Source: Planctomycetota bacterium (GTDB lineage Bacteria; Planctomycetota; Planctomycetia; Pirellulales; Lacipirellulaceae). Taken from it: a stretch of DNA of 53,020 nt. Below the pieces are notes generated by a model that saw nothing but the letters and a program-made list of their open reading frames with translations, did not search any database and had not been told where the DNA came from. The stretch lies in NCBI GenBank assembly GCA_024278955.1, contig JAJRSE010000087.1, forward strand, positions 1 to 53,020. Reading direction: 5' to 3'. Position numbers and translations under genes: made by a program. This document shows positions 18,201-26,568 of the stretch, piece after piece (the first letter of the stretch is position 1; each line of letters begins with the position of its first letter).

Positions 18201-18870
18201 TATCAAACAGTTCGCTGTCCAGCAACGCTCGAGTCTGTTTTTCGAAACGATTCCAGTCTTCCGTTGCATAATTCTCCGGATCACAGATCAACGGAAATCC
18301 GGTTAGCCAGATAATTAACCGATCAACGCCGTGAGCCTGGCAGCGCCGAAAGTATTGATCAAAACCACTCTTCGTACAGGTTTGCCAGCGAGCATCCTTC
18401 GTCGTTGTCAGGATTTTGATAAGATCATCGCCGAAATCGGCGACGTAAGAGATTGGTCGATTCGGAGGCGCTGGCCGGATCCGAAGCTTCTGGGTTTCTA
18501 CGCTGCCGTTGGGCAGATGAAGAGATACTTCCAGAGTGAAGTCCAGGGGCGGTCGATCCTTCTGTGACACAACTTCGAGTTTTTGCTGAGCGTTGAGGCG
18601 GATCTGGAGTCCGGAAAAGTCGAGCTGCGTTCCTTGGGCCAAAAGTTTTCCGTCCTGACGCGCAACCAAGGCGACGCGAGTACCAGCAGGGAGCTCGTTT
18701 TCCAGAAAAGGCCAGGTGCGAGTGCCGCCACTCAGATAACTGAATGGAACTTCTTTGTTACGCACCGACAGAAGGGCGTCGGTCGCGTTGGCCGAAATCG
18801 ATATGGCAAGGCAACAGAGAAAAACAGTGACTGGCAATACTCTCCATCGAGATCTGATTGGAAGATTCAT
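15250..18870 (-). CDS. Very large secreted hydrolase-like protein fused to an eight-unit PQQ-type propeller
   Basis: 1206 aa from the ATG at 18870, followed by a signal peptide (VLPVTVFLCCLAISISANA). Residues about 150-850 are not assigned to a named family; parts such as GVDRLIIWLTGFPL, DHGIRLTASFRPFEP and YPAFDELYISTRTHVSLPYS fit the strands of a TIM-barrel glycosidase-like fold. The last 317 residues are eight units of 40 residues with the core SSPAVGxDGTxYVGSxDxxL followed by YAINPDGTxxWxF, a PF13360-type PQQ/outer-membrane-assembly propeller. Such propellers bind ligands or proteins and here probably do not bind PQQ. The gene stops 90 bp before the propeller paralogue 2 gene. Confidence 0.75.
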   Translation of the reverse strand: MNLPIRSRWRVLPVTVFLCCLAISISANATDALLSVRNKEVPFSYLSGGTRTWPFLENELPAGTRVALVARQDGKLLAQGTQLDFSGLQIRLNAQQKLEVVSQKDRPPLDFTLEVSLHLPNGSVETQKLRIRPAPPNRPISYVADFGDDLIKILTTTKDARWQTCTKSGFDQYFRRCQAHGVDRLIIWLTGFPLICDPENYATEDWNRFEKQTRALLDSELFDTLIHTRKQESLKEKGSAQVLPWGWNRKLCELRLQRNLGTIISQSAMDHGIRLTASFRPFEPALTKYYEIPTFDPDGKYLWGFLPFASPVVNYHPEETCFAHFRTVLKQMGQEAAGQINTIDIPGVENADAFLDRFRKAHDNLQITASHFPPQHADSLVLQRQPDGEFQLRPFGQFQEQAVQHQTILTGYQVEKHGDGIRIANLKIPADKRFLILSNPSAAEETLDLPTDAPVQMFAKAGNRLGRGHVYWALDKTLDPEGLTRAANIPQSGGYHSEFKATVNSQRITKDGPERLPLKGHRVVIDMGAPWSVEMLDLNRSAMRTNVLKEMATLLKYPAFDELYISTRTHVSLPYSVVDGEDGLQPIVQYRRTGRKIHSYLGIDRAFAPIAAANDPVLKAWAAEKKSVEKTTTWQAKEWLNQCQSEDSEFRWRYVRNREVATGVRLLLQDLEKTFPGVRTRIVLPLREKAVLDAKAELELAVDSEGKPYGRNYSGVWSSINYADHIGEGMTMLDLSGLSTEPVLFGVRGLPDSKPLDIYLRHNFADLADNFGSSFRGPRSFFFEAQESLRHKDYEGSMRRRGEIACECLAHTSEVSEVIYYEAADWLYHLPLSKPDVCSHAYVEDCLPRATEKTESDADNGRPWAMFRGNAQHTGLSPYKGPQTATQQWALRTGEKAPTSAVVGADGMIYAGIYDSGLYAIHPDGRVKWKFATASVMGSSPAVAPDGIVYTPDHDGTLYAINPDGTQRWSYSLGSTVYASPTLGPDGTIYQGSDNGKLHAITPDGEAKWTYATGSVVQSTAAVGEDGTIFVGANDHQLYAINPDGTKKWTFKTGGVIESSPAVGNDGTVYVGSVDTCLHAINADGTERWKFKTGGAIYCSPSIASDGSLIVGSFDHKVYCVRPDGTKKWSYQTQGGVSSSPAIGADGVIYIVSRDNLLHAINQDGTPRWQFPLPGKVGRSPAIGINQTLYIAGTDGILYAIGPTFK
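15253..16203. repeat. Tandem 120-bp coding repeat (propeller blades)
   Basis: Eight units of 40 codons encode the C-terminal propeller of the gene above. Units differ from one another, so this is old protein repetition with some likely gene conversion, not a CRISPR or satellite. Confidence 0.85.
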
Positions 18871-18891
18871 GTGTTGTTGGGCCGATTCCAA

Positions 18892-19510
18892 AGTGCGAGT
18901 TATCGTGTTAATAGATCATTCGGAGCGAATGGTAGTCCTGATTGTCGTTGCAACTATCGACAGCCAAAGTCATTGAACATGGTGCGTCCGATGAATGGAA
19001 AATCCGTCAGTGTAGTGAAAAATTTAGAGCGCACAGTAAGGCCGAAATGGAGCTGCAGGGAGCCTGGCGAATTCGTCCTCATTCTCTCTAGAAAAAAACC
19101 GTCCCCTGCAGCGAGTGAGGGTCCTAGTGCTTTGACCATGTTGATTTGATGGGTTCCAGTGAGCAGCATCCGCAAGATCGTCAGGAACCGGAAAAATAAA
19201 GGAAGCATGTTGAAAATCCTCACTGTCTATTGTATCGAAAGTTTCCCAGAAGCTTTTTAACAGTCCATTTCATTGGTTCGTTCTCGCTACCCTGGTGGAT
19301 ATCCGAAGCTCGAATAGAAAACGGTACTGACACCTCTGTTTCGCCTTTGCGTGAACGGTTACCTTCATTTGTCTCAGTCTAGAAAAGGGTCGGTGGTCAC
19401 TGAGGTTCTTGTGGGCTGCTGATCCTCGTCGGCGTCGACTCATTTGTCTTCATGGTTTTCTCTCGTTCGGATAAATCGGACGATTCCAAACGAACCACAT
19501 TGCTACTACC
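18892..19510. other. Gene-poor stretch with decayed coding traces
   Basis: No convincing gene is seen in these 619 bp. A minus-strand frame at about 19228-19385 ends WTVKKLLGNFRYNRQ and looks like the tail of a secreted protein (SVPFSIRASDIHQGSENEP), but is closed by a stop 52 codons upstream. Another minus frame, 18954-19223, is open for 89 codons without a domain. CCTAGTGCTTTGAC near 19120 resembles the end of the palindromic repeat at 48878. Probably a rearranged region. Confidence 0.4.
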
Positions 19511-20272
19511 CTATTCTCCGCCCACCAAAAACGTTTCATCTTCAAGTCCGATAATGCCCCAGGCAAAATTCAAATCGTACATATGCACAAGATTGAAGTC
19601 CTCATCCGTCTGGAGAAGACCTGGATTGCCATAACAGCCAAACCACCAACATCCGTTATGATAGGCGGCAGATTGAACGCCCGCATGGGTATTACCGGTG
19701 GCGACAACATAACGCTTGATGAATTTGAAATTTTCATCGTATTCGTAGATGTAGTTTTCTTGAAAAGTGCCAGGCAGACCGCCGATGATGATGAAACGAT
19801 CGTCGTGATAGGCAATTCCTCCAGCGCCGAATTCAACTTCGTTCACAGAGTGTTTATCAAGCAGGGAAAGATCCTTAGCATCGTAGACATATATCCAGGA
19901 ATCCTTTTTGCCACCTTCCCGGTTGAAGTCGCCCAAATTAGTCGCGACATAGAGCTTGCCGTCATGATAGGCCAAGTCGCCAGAGTGATCCGGTACGTCG
20001 ACCACCTTGAGTAGCTTGCCTTCAAGGTCCGTCTTGGCCAGAGCAACCGTGTGCGACCAAAAGATGGCGGTTTCACGATCCGTGGCCATGCCTTGCAGGT
20101 GACCACCATATTTACCTGGGCAGGTTACCTTGCTGCTGAGCATCGCCTGAACGAATGCATTTTCTGCTGCTTCTTTTTTCTCGGCATGAGCCTTCGATGC
20201 AAACAGCAATACTAATATCAGCGCCGGCGCATACAAGAAATTGTGCAAAGAGTTTGTGTTCATCCAGTTCAT
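19511..20272 (-). CDS. Secreted beta-propeller-like protein of unknown function
   Basis: 253 aa with a signal peptide (NFLYAPALILVLLFASKAHA). The mature part has repeated short beta motifs: MATDRETAIFWSHTVALAKT, HSGDLAYHDGKLYVATNLGD, DSWIYVYDAKDLSLLDKHSV, GAGGIAYHDDRFIIIGGLPG, ENYIYEYDENFKFIKRYVV. These fit an NHL/YVTN-like propeller; the length is enough for about five blades. It sits alone among the glycan-active genes; substrate or partner unknown. A chimeric gene remnant lies 40 bp upstream. Confidence 0.68.
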   Translation of the reverse strand: MNWMNTNSLHNFLYAPALILVLLFASKAHAEKKEAAENAFVQAMLSSKVTCPGKYGGHLQGMATDRETAIFWSHTVALAKTDLEGKLLKVVDVPDHSGDLAYHDGKLYVATNLGDFNREGGKKDSWIYVYDAKDLSLLDKHSVNEVEFGAGGIAYHDDRFIIIGGLPGTFQENYIYEYDENFKFIKRYVVATGNTHAGVQSAAYHNGCWWFGCYGNPGLLQTDEDFNLVHMYDLNFAWGIIGLEDETFLVGGE

Positions 20273-20312
20273 TGAAGATACTTCTCTCTATTGGCTTAGA
20301 TTCGATTGTCTT

Positions 20313-20558
20313 TCAATGCGACTTCTTTAGGCGGCTTTCATCTTGCGGGAAGAAGCCGGTGAGCAACTCCTTCACGGTGCCCTTGTAGAACGCCTCGGCC
20401 AGGAACTCGTGGCCTGCCTGATTCCCCCAGGAGTAGTTGATAATTACACGACCCTTGTGCTCGCAGAAATCGACGTCCGAGTTATTGTTGTTCTGCGCCT
20501 TAGTAATCTTCTGCCGGGCATCGATTAGCTGGTCGATCAGAAAATTATCGATAAACAA
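20313..20558 (-). pseudogene. Chimeric remnant: start of propeller glycosidase joined to the end of another hydrolase
   Basis: The first residues (FIDNFLIDQLIDARQ) equal the start of the paralogue 2 protein at 13648-15159. The next 60 (KITKAQNNNNSDVDFCEHKG, then YSWGNQAGHEFLAEAFYKGT, then a tail with GFFPQDE) belong to a different protein; the NNNNSDVD...YSWGNQ...EFLAEA pattern resembles the end of other planctomycete secreted propeller hydrolases. The original ATG at 20566 now runs into a stop because 80 bp including the signal peptide are missing. Not expected to give a functional protein. Confidence 0.75.
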
Positions 20559-20612
20559 TTCTCATGGCGGCACTTCCTAAGAATTTTGTGTAAATCCAAG
20601 ATAGCAGCAGTG
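20511..20612. repeat. Deleted copy of the 5' region of the 13648-15159 gene
   Basis: Positions 20511-20563 match 15025-15077, then 20563-20612 match 15157-15206 at roughly 90 percent. The second block is the untranslated leader and ribosome site of the intact gene. Relative to that gene 80 bp are deleted. Confidence 0.88.
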
Positions 20613-20627
20613 CTTTCCTCTTCTGAT

Positions 20628-22988
20628 TCAGTCGGAATGATCGGGCGAATCCGAAGTGTTGTGACGCTTCCGATATGCGGGAAGATATTGATCGTGGGTT
20701 TTCTTCAGAAGTGCAAGTTTTTCTGTCAAAACGTAGGGGGTGTAAACGTAATCTTGCTCGAACTGATAACCGAGCCGCGAATCGCGATGAGCAGTCATCA
20801 GAGAGTCTTCGGTCCGAGCGATCTCGGCGGTCAGAATCGTTTTCATTCGATCCAGGATTACTCCGTTTGACGATCCGTCCTCAGACTTTACAAGACGAAG
20901 CCGCAGGTCTTCGAATTCGAGAATGGCGTGCAGGCTGCGCAACATTCGTTGCATTTGCTCGACGACGAGTACTTCTTTGAGGGCTGCTATTCGTTTCGAT
21001 TCTGGTGCTTTGAGCGCTGCTTGACGGTAGCTGACCAAACCGGCTTCAAACTCGTCGGCGGCCAACATCAGGTACTTGCTGAAGACCTGCAGGACGGCTG
21101 TTTCTTCGACTTGGTCGGAAGACTTGGGAACAATACCTGAAGCTCCCCGAGCGTAGCGTTCTGCCGAATGTGTTCGGTTGCTGAAATCGGGGTAAAAGAC
21201 CATTCGCGTGTGAGTGTAGGGCCAGTAAGTGTTAATCGTGGCGCCGAAATAGCCACGCCATTTGACGGGGTCCCTCCACGAGTGATTCACCGTCATGGTG
21301 CGAGGCTGCGCCGGTTGAAAGAAAAGTGGGTTGGCCAAGGCAAAGTTGGTTCCCATCGAGGCCCCGGTGTCTGGAACCAACTGGATTGCACGGCTGAAAT
21401 GCTGCCAAGCCTTGAGCACGAGATCTTCCGATCCACGTCCAAAAAGCTGTCCGGCTACTGAATGCAACAATGCGTCGATTGGCGGCGCGTCGGTCCAGCA
21501 GTACCAGGATCGTGTCTCGGTCATGAAGCTCGGTTTGTAGCCGTTGCTCCAACTTTCGAGTGTGCCATTGACACCGAACTGCTGGAGTTTTTCATAACGC
21601 CGATGCCACTGGTAGGGTGCGGGAATGTAGGGTGTCGTTCCGAACTGCCAACTGGCAAACGTGTCGACCTTCGCGTAGACCTTCATTCCCCGCTTTCGGG
21701 TTTCGTCGATCTGAGCTTCGGTCACCTCTGCCGGGCCAACCTGGTTGATGGAATAGTCTTTCAAATATCCCTGAAACCCGTCGATTTCAAAACTCTTTCC
21801 ATTTTCCCAGGTCAACAGTGGAATGGTTTCCTTCGGGAGTTGGGTGATGAAGTATCGCTTAATGTCTGCCTGCTGGGGACGAAAGTCGATATTGTACTCC
21901 CACGGAAGAATCTCGATTTCCGGATCGATCTTATGGCATTCTTCAGCAACAATGGCCACCGCCCGAGCCCATTTGCGAGCCCACTTTTGCATATCTGGAC
22001 TGCTATGTCCCCACTTGTTGTAGTAGAAACCTTCCGTCAACAAGATATAGCCGCGGATTTCGGGAAACTGCGTGACAATGTCGCGTACAAGCTGTCGCAA
22101 CCCGGCCTCGCTATCGGCCTCGTCGGTAAAGCGGTAGATGATCGGCGCATAAACCTCGATACCGAATTTTGCTGCCCGGTCGATGAGGTCGCGTACCCGA
22201 GCCGGTTTTTGACTTTTGTTCCTCTGGAGGATTTTGGAATAAAACTCGGTCGACTCGGCTTGAGCACCATTGGGATTTGCATAAACCGATGCGAAAATGG
22301 CGTCGAACCCGTCGTGCGCCAAGTGTGCGAGATACGTATCGGGCCACTCCATCCAACCCAACCACGATAAAACCATTCGTGACTGATATAAACTGTGGCG
22401 AATCGTTTTCAGATCGCGCGGCAAGAACGGTCCTTCGCGTAGGTTCATTCTTGCTTCGAGATTGAAGAGTCCATACATCACGCCCCGTTCGTCGAAACCA
22501 CAAACGACAACCTGCTGTGGCGACACATGAATCTCGTAGTCCTTTGGTCCTTTAAGCGTCTGACCCAGTCCTGGCAGCTGATCCCTCGTCCCGGCCACGA
22601 CGACGCCCGTTTGTTCGGCCCAGTCGTCCAAAGATGCACGCTGTGACAGACCGACTTGAACGTCCATCGAGACCTTTAGGTATTCGCGAAAATCTTTGGT
22701 GCCATATCGAAGTATGGCGCCCGCATCCTCGTGGAAGAGCACGGTCCAGCCGTCTTGTGGCAAAGCCATCTCGCCTTCAGTCGGTAGAGCCGCCGCGTCG
22801 CGTCGCGGGCGATGGATCGGTCCTTGGTCGAGTGTGCGGTGATAGTCATAAGGCTGTTCAACGGGCAGTATCTCACATGCCTTGGCCGTAAAGGACGATG
22901 AGGCCGACTCAATTTCTGTTGCCACACTCCTCGCGGAGGCAAGGAAGGCTACAGCAATCGCGATCGCCAATGTTCGTTGAAGAGTCAT
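20628..22988 (-). CDS. Secreted glycoside hydrolase with GH20/GH67-type N-terminal domain
   Basis: 786 aa from the ATG at 22988, with AAAGGA nine bases before it. A signal peptide (TLAIAIAVAFLASARSVA) is followed by a GH20b/GH67N-like domain: KDYEIHVSPQQVVVCGFDER, then GVMYGLFNLEARM, the usual sequence before the barrel. The TIM-barrel part runs from about 200 to 560 (MVLSWLGWMEWPDTYLAHLA, FGIEVYAPIIYRFTDEA, EIRGYILLTEGFYYNKWG, EIEILPWEYNID), with E in LLTEGF or WEYNID as candidates for catalysis. A helical C-terminal region follows. The substrate cannot be read from sequence; hexosaminides or uronides are typical of the related families. Confidence 0.78.
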   Translation of the reverse strand: MTLQRTLAIAIAVAFLASARSVATEIESASSSFTAKACEILPVEQPYDYHRTLDQGPIHRPRRDAAALPTEGEMALPQDGWTVLFHEDAGAILRYGTKDFREYLKVSMDVQVGLSQRASLDDWAEQTGVVVAGTRDQLPGLGQTLKGPKDYEIHVSPQQVVVCGFDERGVMYGLFNLEARMNLREGPFLPRDLKTIRHSLYQSRMVLSWLGWMEWPDTYLAHLAHDGFDAIFASVYANPNGAQAESTEFYSKILQRNKSQKPARVRDLIDRAAKFGIEVYAPIIYRFTDEADSEAGLRQLVRDIVTQFPEIRGYILLTEGFYYNKWGHSSPDMQKWARKWARAVAIVAEECHKIDPEIEILPWEYNIDFRPQQADIKRYFITQLPKETIPLLTWENGKSFEIDGFQGYLKDYSINQVGPAEVTEAQIDETRKRGMKVYAKVDTFASWQFGTTPYIPAPYQWHRRYEKLQQFGVNGTLESWSNGYKPSFMTETRSWYCWTDAPPIDALLHSVAGQLFGRGSEDLVLKAWQHFSRAIQLVPDTGASMGTNFALANPLFFQPAQPRTMTVNHSWRDPVKWRGYFGATINTYWPYTHTRMVFYPDFSNRTHSAERYARGASGIVPKSSDQVEETAVLQVFSKYLMLAADEFEAGLVSYRQAALKAPESKRIAALKEVLVVEQMQRMLRSLHAILEFEDLRLRLVKSEDGSSNGVILDRMKTILTAEIARTEDSLMTAHRDSRLGYQFEQDYVYTPYVLTEKLALLKKTHDQYLPAYRKRHNTSDSPDHSD

Positions 22989-23027
22989 CACTGCGGCATC
23001 CTTTGATTTCGTTTTCGCCAGTTCATT

Positions 23028-24569
23028 TCATCGGTTCTTCCTCTTCTTCTTCTTCTTCTTTTCATGATAGAGCTGGTGATAACCCTCCATATCTTCGAGC
23101 CGAAGAATGGCAAGATACTCGATCGTGAAGTCCGTAAATTTGGGGGCCATGGTCCTGCTATACGCTGATTTTTGATCCGTTTGCTCGAAACGAATCGTGT
23201 GCTTGCCTGGCTTGAGGTCGTGCAGATCCAATTGATGCCACGTGAAACCTCCGCCAAGCGAGCCCATGTCGATCGGTAAATTGATCTTCTTTCCATCAAG
23301 TGAAGGCTGGAAGACGCCACTCAAAAAACTATCCTGAAATACTCCGCTAAGCTGATAACGTCCGGGCTTATCGACGGAGAAATCGAATTCGATTGCGTCG
23401 CCTGGTCCTGAGGATAAGTACCGCACCCCGACCTCAGATGGATGCACGTTGTTTGGCGAATCAGCACGATGCTTGAGAGACTGCACCGGCAGCACACGGT
23501 AGGGTGCAATTCGCTTTGATACCGGAGGCAATTCGTCTCGGATAGTCGCCGGCGGATACTGATACCAAAAGCCGACCGAACTGACCCAATCGGGACGCTC
23601 GCTGGAGAAGGCTATCTCAAAGTCCTTGGGATGCACGGCCGTCTCATCGTAAACGCGGCCTCGGTGCTCGATGGTCACTCGAATGGATTTCTCAAATGGA
23701 ATCGGATCGGGAATGTGCCATCGGTAGGCCGTCACTCGATCTCCTGCATAGACGCCTTCATAAAGACTCACCCCATGGAAAGGTGTATGAAATTCGCTAA
23801 ACCCCCAAGCATCATTGAAATAGTCTTCCGTACCCGTTCCCTTTAGCTGCGGCACCTCGGCCCCGTCGATGTAAATAAAGTCGTCTCCCTCACCGAACCA
23901 ACCCATCTCGACCTGTTGAGCCGAGTAGACGGTGCCTACGTAATGCCCGGCCCCCTCGGTGTCAAGAATCGTATAGTGCCCCTTCGCCGCTGGCATCGAC
24001 TGACGATACTCGGCATGAAAGTACATCGTCTCTTCCGGCAAGCTCTCGTGCTTTTGCCAATCAAGGTAATAATAAAAGTCGGGCACTGGAAAAACTGGCG
24101 ACTCGTTTGTGACCGTCACCTTAATGTGTTTTCTGAATGGAATTCGCCAATAGCAGGTGCGCGAAAGTCCCGATGCAGAAACCGTCACCGGCATCGAGGT
24201 AAACGACTTCAGAGCGCCGTGCCCAACACCAAAGAAGTCGCCCAGAGGCGCTTGTACGCTAGGCTGCGTGTTGCCATCGTAGTAGATTCGCAACACGACC
24301 GACCTTCCCGAAAAGGGATCCAATGCGGCGATGGTGTTCCAGAAGTGGGTAATAACACCTGGCCCGTCGACATCAAGCAAGGTGATCGATTTTCCGGGAG
24401 GAATCGAGCGTGCATCGCCGTTGCCCTTCAGGTCCGGTTCTGAACTGCTCTCTCGTCTCGCTTCATAATTTTGCCGCAAACTGAGGGCATCGAGAGTGCC
24501 CCGACCCGGCTCAGCCGCTTCCGCCGTCGACAGAAGCAATACAAGTAAAACGGGGATGATTCGTCTCAT
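23028..24569 (-). CDS. GH172-family (DUF2961) protein with C-terminal sugar-binding-like domain
   Basis: 513 aa from the ATG at 24569 (AAAGGA upstream), with a signal peptide (RIIPVLLVLLLSTAEAA). Residues about 60-380 carry the DUF2961 pattern: SITLLDVDGPGVITHFWNTI, LRIYYDGNTQPSVQAPLGDF, FGVGHG, GEGDDFIYIDGAEVPQLKGT and GTEDYFNDAWGF. GH172 members include fructofuranosidases and arabinofuranosidase-type enzymes acting on furanosides; the acidic residues in the EGDDFIYIDG block and GTEDYF fit the known active site region. A C-terminal beta domain may bind sugar. The protein ends with a run of six lysines encoded by a simple repeat. Confidence 0.85.
   Translation of the reverse strand: MRRIIPVLLVLLLSTAEAAEPGRGTLDALSLRQNYEARRESSSEPDLKGNGDARSIPPGKSITLLDVDGPGVITHFWNTIAALDPFSGRSVVLRIYYDGNTQPSVQAPLGDFFGVGHGALKSFTSMPVTVSASGLSRTCYWRIPFRKHIKVTVTNESPVFPVPDFYYYLDWQKHESLPEETMYFHAEYRQSMPAAKGHYTILDTEGAGHYVGTVYSAQQVEMGWFGEGDDFIYIDGAEVPQLKGTGTEDYFNDAWGFSEFHTPFHGVSLYEGVYAGDRVTAYRWHIPDPIPFEKSIRVTIEHRGRVYDETAVHPKDFEIAFSSERPDWVSSVGFWYQYPPATIRDELPPVSKRIAPYRVLPVQSLKHRADSPNNVHPSEVGVRYLSSGPGDAIEFDFSVDKPGRYQLSGVFQDSFLSGVFQPSLDGKKINLPIDMGSLGGGFTWHQLDLHDLKPGKHTIRFEQTDQKSAYSRTMAPKFTDFTIEYLAILRLEDMEGYHQLYHEKKKKKKRKNR
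23030..23062. repeat. CTT microsatellite in the end of the GH172 gene
   Basis: A run of TTC/CTT triplets on the plus strand encodes the C-terminal KKKKKK RKNR on the minus strand. Triplet slippage would only change the number of lysines. Confidence 0.75.
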
Positions 24570-24614
24570 GGTGGTTGATCCTTTCAATGGTCGTGTTCGA
24601 TATTTGGCTCCGTC

Positions 24615-25814
24615 TTATGAGAGCATCTTTTCTCGTGACAAGCATTGGACGCTTCTCACGATAAACTCTCGCATTGCTTGACCGTGTTCGCTTTGCTGGG
24701 GATAGGAAAGGAACGTAAGGTCGAGACCAAGTCGGTCTGAAACTTCAAGGGCGAGGATCGGCCACAGCACACCAATGTCGCCGATCACGGGAATGCTGCC
24801 AGGGAGGCGGGCGAAGCCTGACATTTCCATACGGAAGGGAATCTTGAGCAATTTCGTTTTCGGCAGACCTTGATTGATTGCTTCTTGCACAGTCGCCGAG
24901 CCACGTTCGATTTCACACACGGTTTGTAGATTGGGGTCCAGATCGAAACGAACTAGCGTCTTGCCTTTAAGCGAAAACGTAGGGTGCCCATCCCAATCGG
25001 CCCAAACACCGTGGCCCGTAAATGTTTCAAAGGGGCCGTCGTGAATTTCTTGTGTGAGCGCAACAGCCGACTCAATAATGAGATCAGCCTCAGACAAAAT
25101 GTTTGCAATACGTGCTGACCTTTCGGTGATGGAAATGCTGTCGCCGAGCGCCAGCCCAACGCCACCACCACCGACGAGCTGTGGGGTGGAAACCAAAACC
25201 GGCACATTTGCGAGGTAACCGGCACCAATCATTGTCCGAGGATCGGCGCCACGGCCAGCGATCTCCTCGAACGGCCGTCCTTCGATCTTGGCTCGCTGAA
25301 GTACTTCGACGGAGATACGTTCGGTGCGGTACCCCAGCGGATAGGCCATGTTGCCAGCCGCCTTAATAATTTCATCCCCCTCAGCCTCTTGAAGGAGTTG
25401 AATGAGATCGTTATTGAGTGGTAGTTCCTGTTTGATCACCTCGAGTTGGCCTGCGTCGAGCAGTGACAACTCAAAGTGGCCTCCCAAGGGCAGTTTTTCT
25501 GCTGGTATTCCACAGCGGACTCCGTCAACCCGTTTGACCCGATCGAGCGTACCAGCCATCTCGTGCGCAATGACAGCGGAACTTGTGGTCACTCCGTCGA
25601 TAACACCAATGCGAATGAGCTCGGCAATGAGCGTTGTCACCCCTTCGTGAAGGTTGGGGCCGCTTCCTGTGACGACCGCCACTTTTCCACCCGACTTTTT
25701 CGTATCGACGATTCGGTCGATCGCCGTTTGCAAATGGTTTTGCACATCGTCTGAGAGTGAGGCCTTGAGTTTGGCAATCAAACCTCGGTCAATATTTGCG
25801 TTAGCTTCTGGCAT
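24615..25814 (-). CDS. Rossmann-like protein of unknown function next to cytidylyltransferases
   Basis: 399 aa; the ATG at 25814 has GGAG eight bases before it and overlaps the kdsB-type gene by 14 bases, so the three genes form one operon. No signal peptide: cytoplasmic. The first half reads GKVAVVTGSGPNLHEGVTTL, then IAELIRIGVIDGVTTSSAVI and AHEMAGTL; the second half has LVGGGGVGLALGDSISITER, then a stretch ADLIIESAVAL, and GKTLVRFDLDPNLQTVCEIE. The order and spacing recall the C-terminal LOR/SDH-type domain and deoxyhypusine-synthase-like fold (GPAVVHTG...GGNALAVHD), a nucleotide-binding fold. This is a by-eye comparison. The context points to acidic sugar metabolism, but no reaction can be named. 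Confidence 0.6.
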   Translation of the reverse strand: MPEANANIDRGLIAKLKASLSDDVQNHLQTAIDRIVDTKKSGGKVAVVTGSGPNLHEGVTTLIAELIRIGVIDGVTTSSAVIAHEMAGTLDRVKRVDGVRCGIPAEKLPLGGHFELSLLDAGQLEVIKQELPLNNDLIQLLQEAEGDEIIKAAGNMAYPLGYRTERISVEVLQRAKIEGRPFEEIAGRGADPRTMIGAGYLANVPVLVSTPQLVGGGGVGLALGDSISITERSARIANILSEADLIIESAVALTQEIHDGPFETFTGHGVWADWDGHPTFSLKGKTLVRFDLDPNLQTVCEIERGSATVQEAINQGLPKTKLLKIPFRMEMSGFARLPGSIPVIGDIGVLWPILALEVSDRLGLDLTFLSYPQQSEHGQAMREFIVRSVQCLSREKMLS

Positions 25815-26568
25815 TCATTAACTCCGTTCCACGCTCATTGAGCATCGCTTCGCCTCGCTTCACGTCTTCAAGCGTGTCGACGCTGAATCCACTCAGCTCA
25901 TTATCTTGACATGCCGTGACGACGCAACGTAATTTGTAGCCGTGCTCGATAACGCGGAGCTGCTCTAAGCCTTCGACTCGCTCGAGTAAGGTTTGCGGCA
26001 AGTCTGCCAGCTTGATGAGAAAGTCGCGTTGATAAACATAAAGCCCCACATGTTCATAAACCTGATGGGCGACGTCGTTGTGAGGCGCCGGAATGAGCGA
26101 CCTCGAAAAATACATGCCGTTGCCCTGCAAGTCGACAACCGCCTTGACGATTCCCGGGTCGCTAAAATCTTGTTCTTGATGGATCGGATGAATTAGGGTC
26201 GCCATGGGCAACTCGGGGTCGTCGAGCAGCGGTTGTACCGATTCGTCGATCATCTGCGGATCGATAAACGGCTGATCTCCTTGCACGTTGACGATAATAT
26301 CTCCGCCAACAATTTTCACCGCCTCAGCCAGGCGATCGGTTCCGCTCACGCAATCGGTCGAGGTCATGACGGCTTTGCCGCCAAAGGATTCGACTGCTTC
26401 CAGGATGCGCTGGTCGTCGGTCGCCACCCAAACGTCGTCGATCAATTGAGCAGCCATGGTCTGTTCATAGACACGTTGGACCATCGGCTTGCCCAAAATC
26501 GGGATCAAAGGTTTGCCAGGCAATCGGGTCGAAGCATAGCGGGCTGGAATGATGCCGGTTACTTTCAC
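25801..26568 (-). CDS. kdsB: 3-deoxy-manno-octulosonate (KDO) cytidylyltransferase
   Basis: 255 aa from a GTG at 26568, chosen because GGAGG lies seven bases upstream and because GTGA forms a 4-base overlap with the previous stop. The protein couples CTP to KDO, giving CMP-KDO for the lipopolysaccharide core. Canonical motifs are present: IIPARYASTRLPGKPL (nucleotide binding), MVQRVYEQ, VWVATDD, VSGTDRLAEA, IIVNVQGDQPFIDP and YEHVGLYVYQRDFL. Length matches the family (about 250). It is the second gene of a three-gene operon after a divergent paralogue. Planctomycetes make LPS components, so this is probably the housekeeping copy, though no other KDO genes are here. Confidence 0.93.
   Translation of the reverse strand: MKVTGIIPARYASTRLPGKPLIPILGKPMVQRVYEQTMAAQLIDDVWVATDDQRILEAVESFGGKAVMTSTDCVSGTDRLAEAVKIVGGDIIVNVQGDQPFIDPQMIDESVQPLLDDPELPMATLIHPIHQEQDFSDPGIVKAVVDLQGNGMYFSRSLIPAPHNDVAHQVYEHVGLYVYQRDFLIKLADLPQTLLERVEGLEQLRVIEHGYKLRCVVTACQDNELSGFSVDTLEDVKRGEAMLNERGTELMNARS

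Noticed and set aside
18954..19223. 89-codon minus-strand frame with hydrophobic start
   Set aside because: No ribosome site and no family resemblance; it covers repeat-like DNA.
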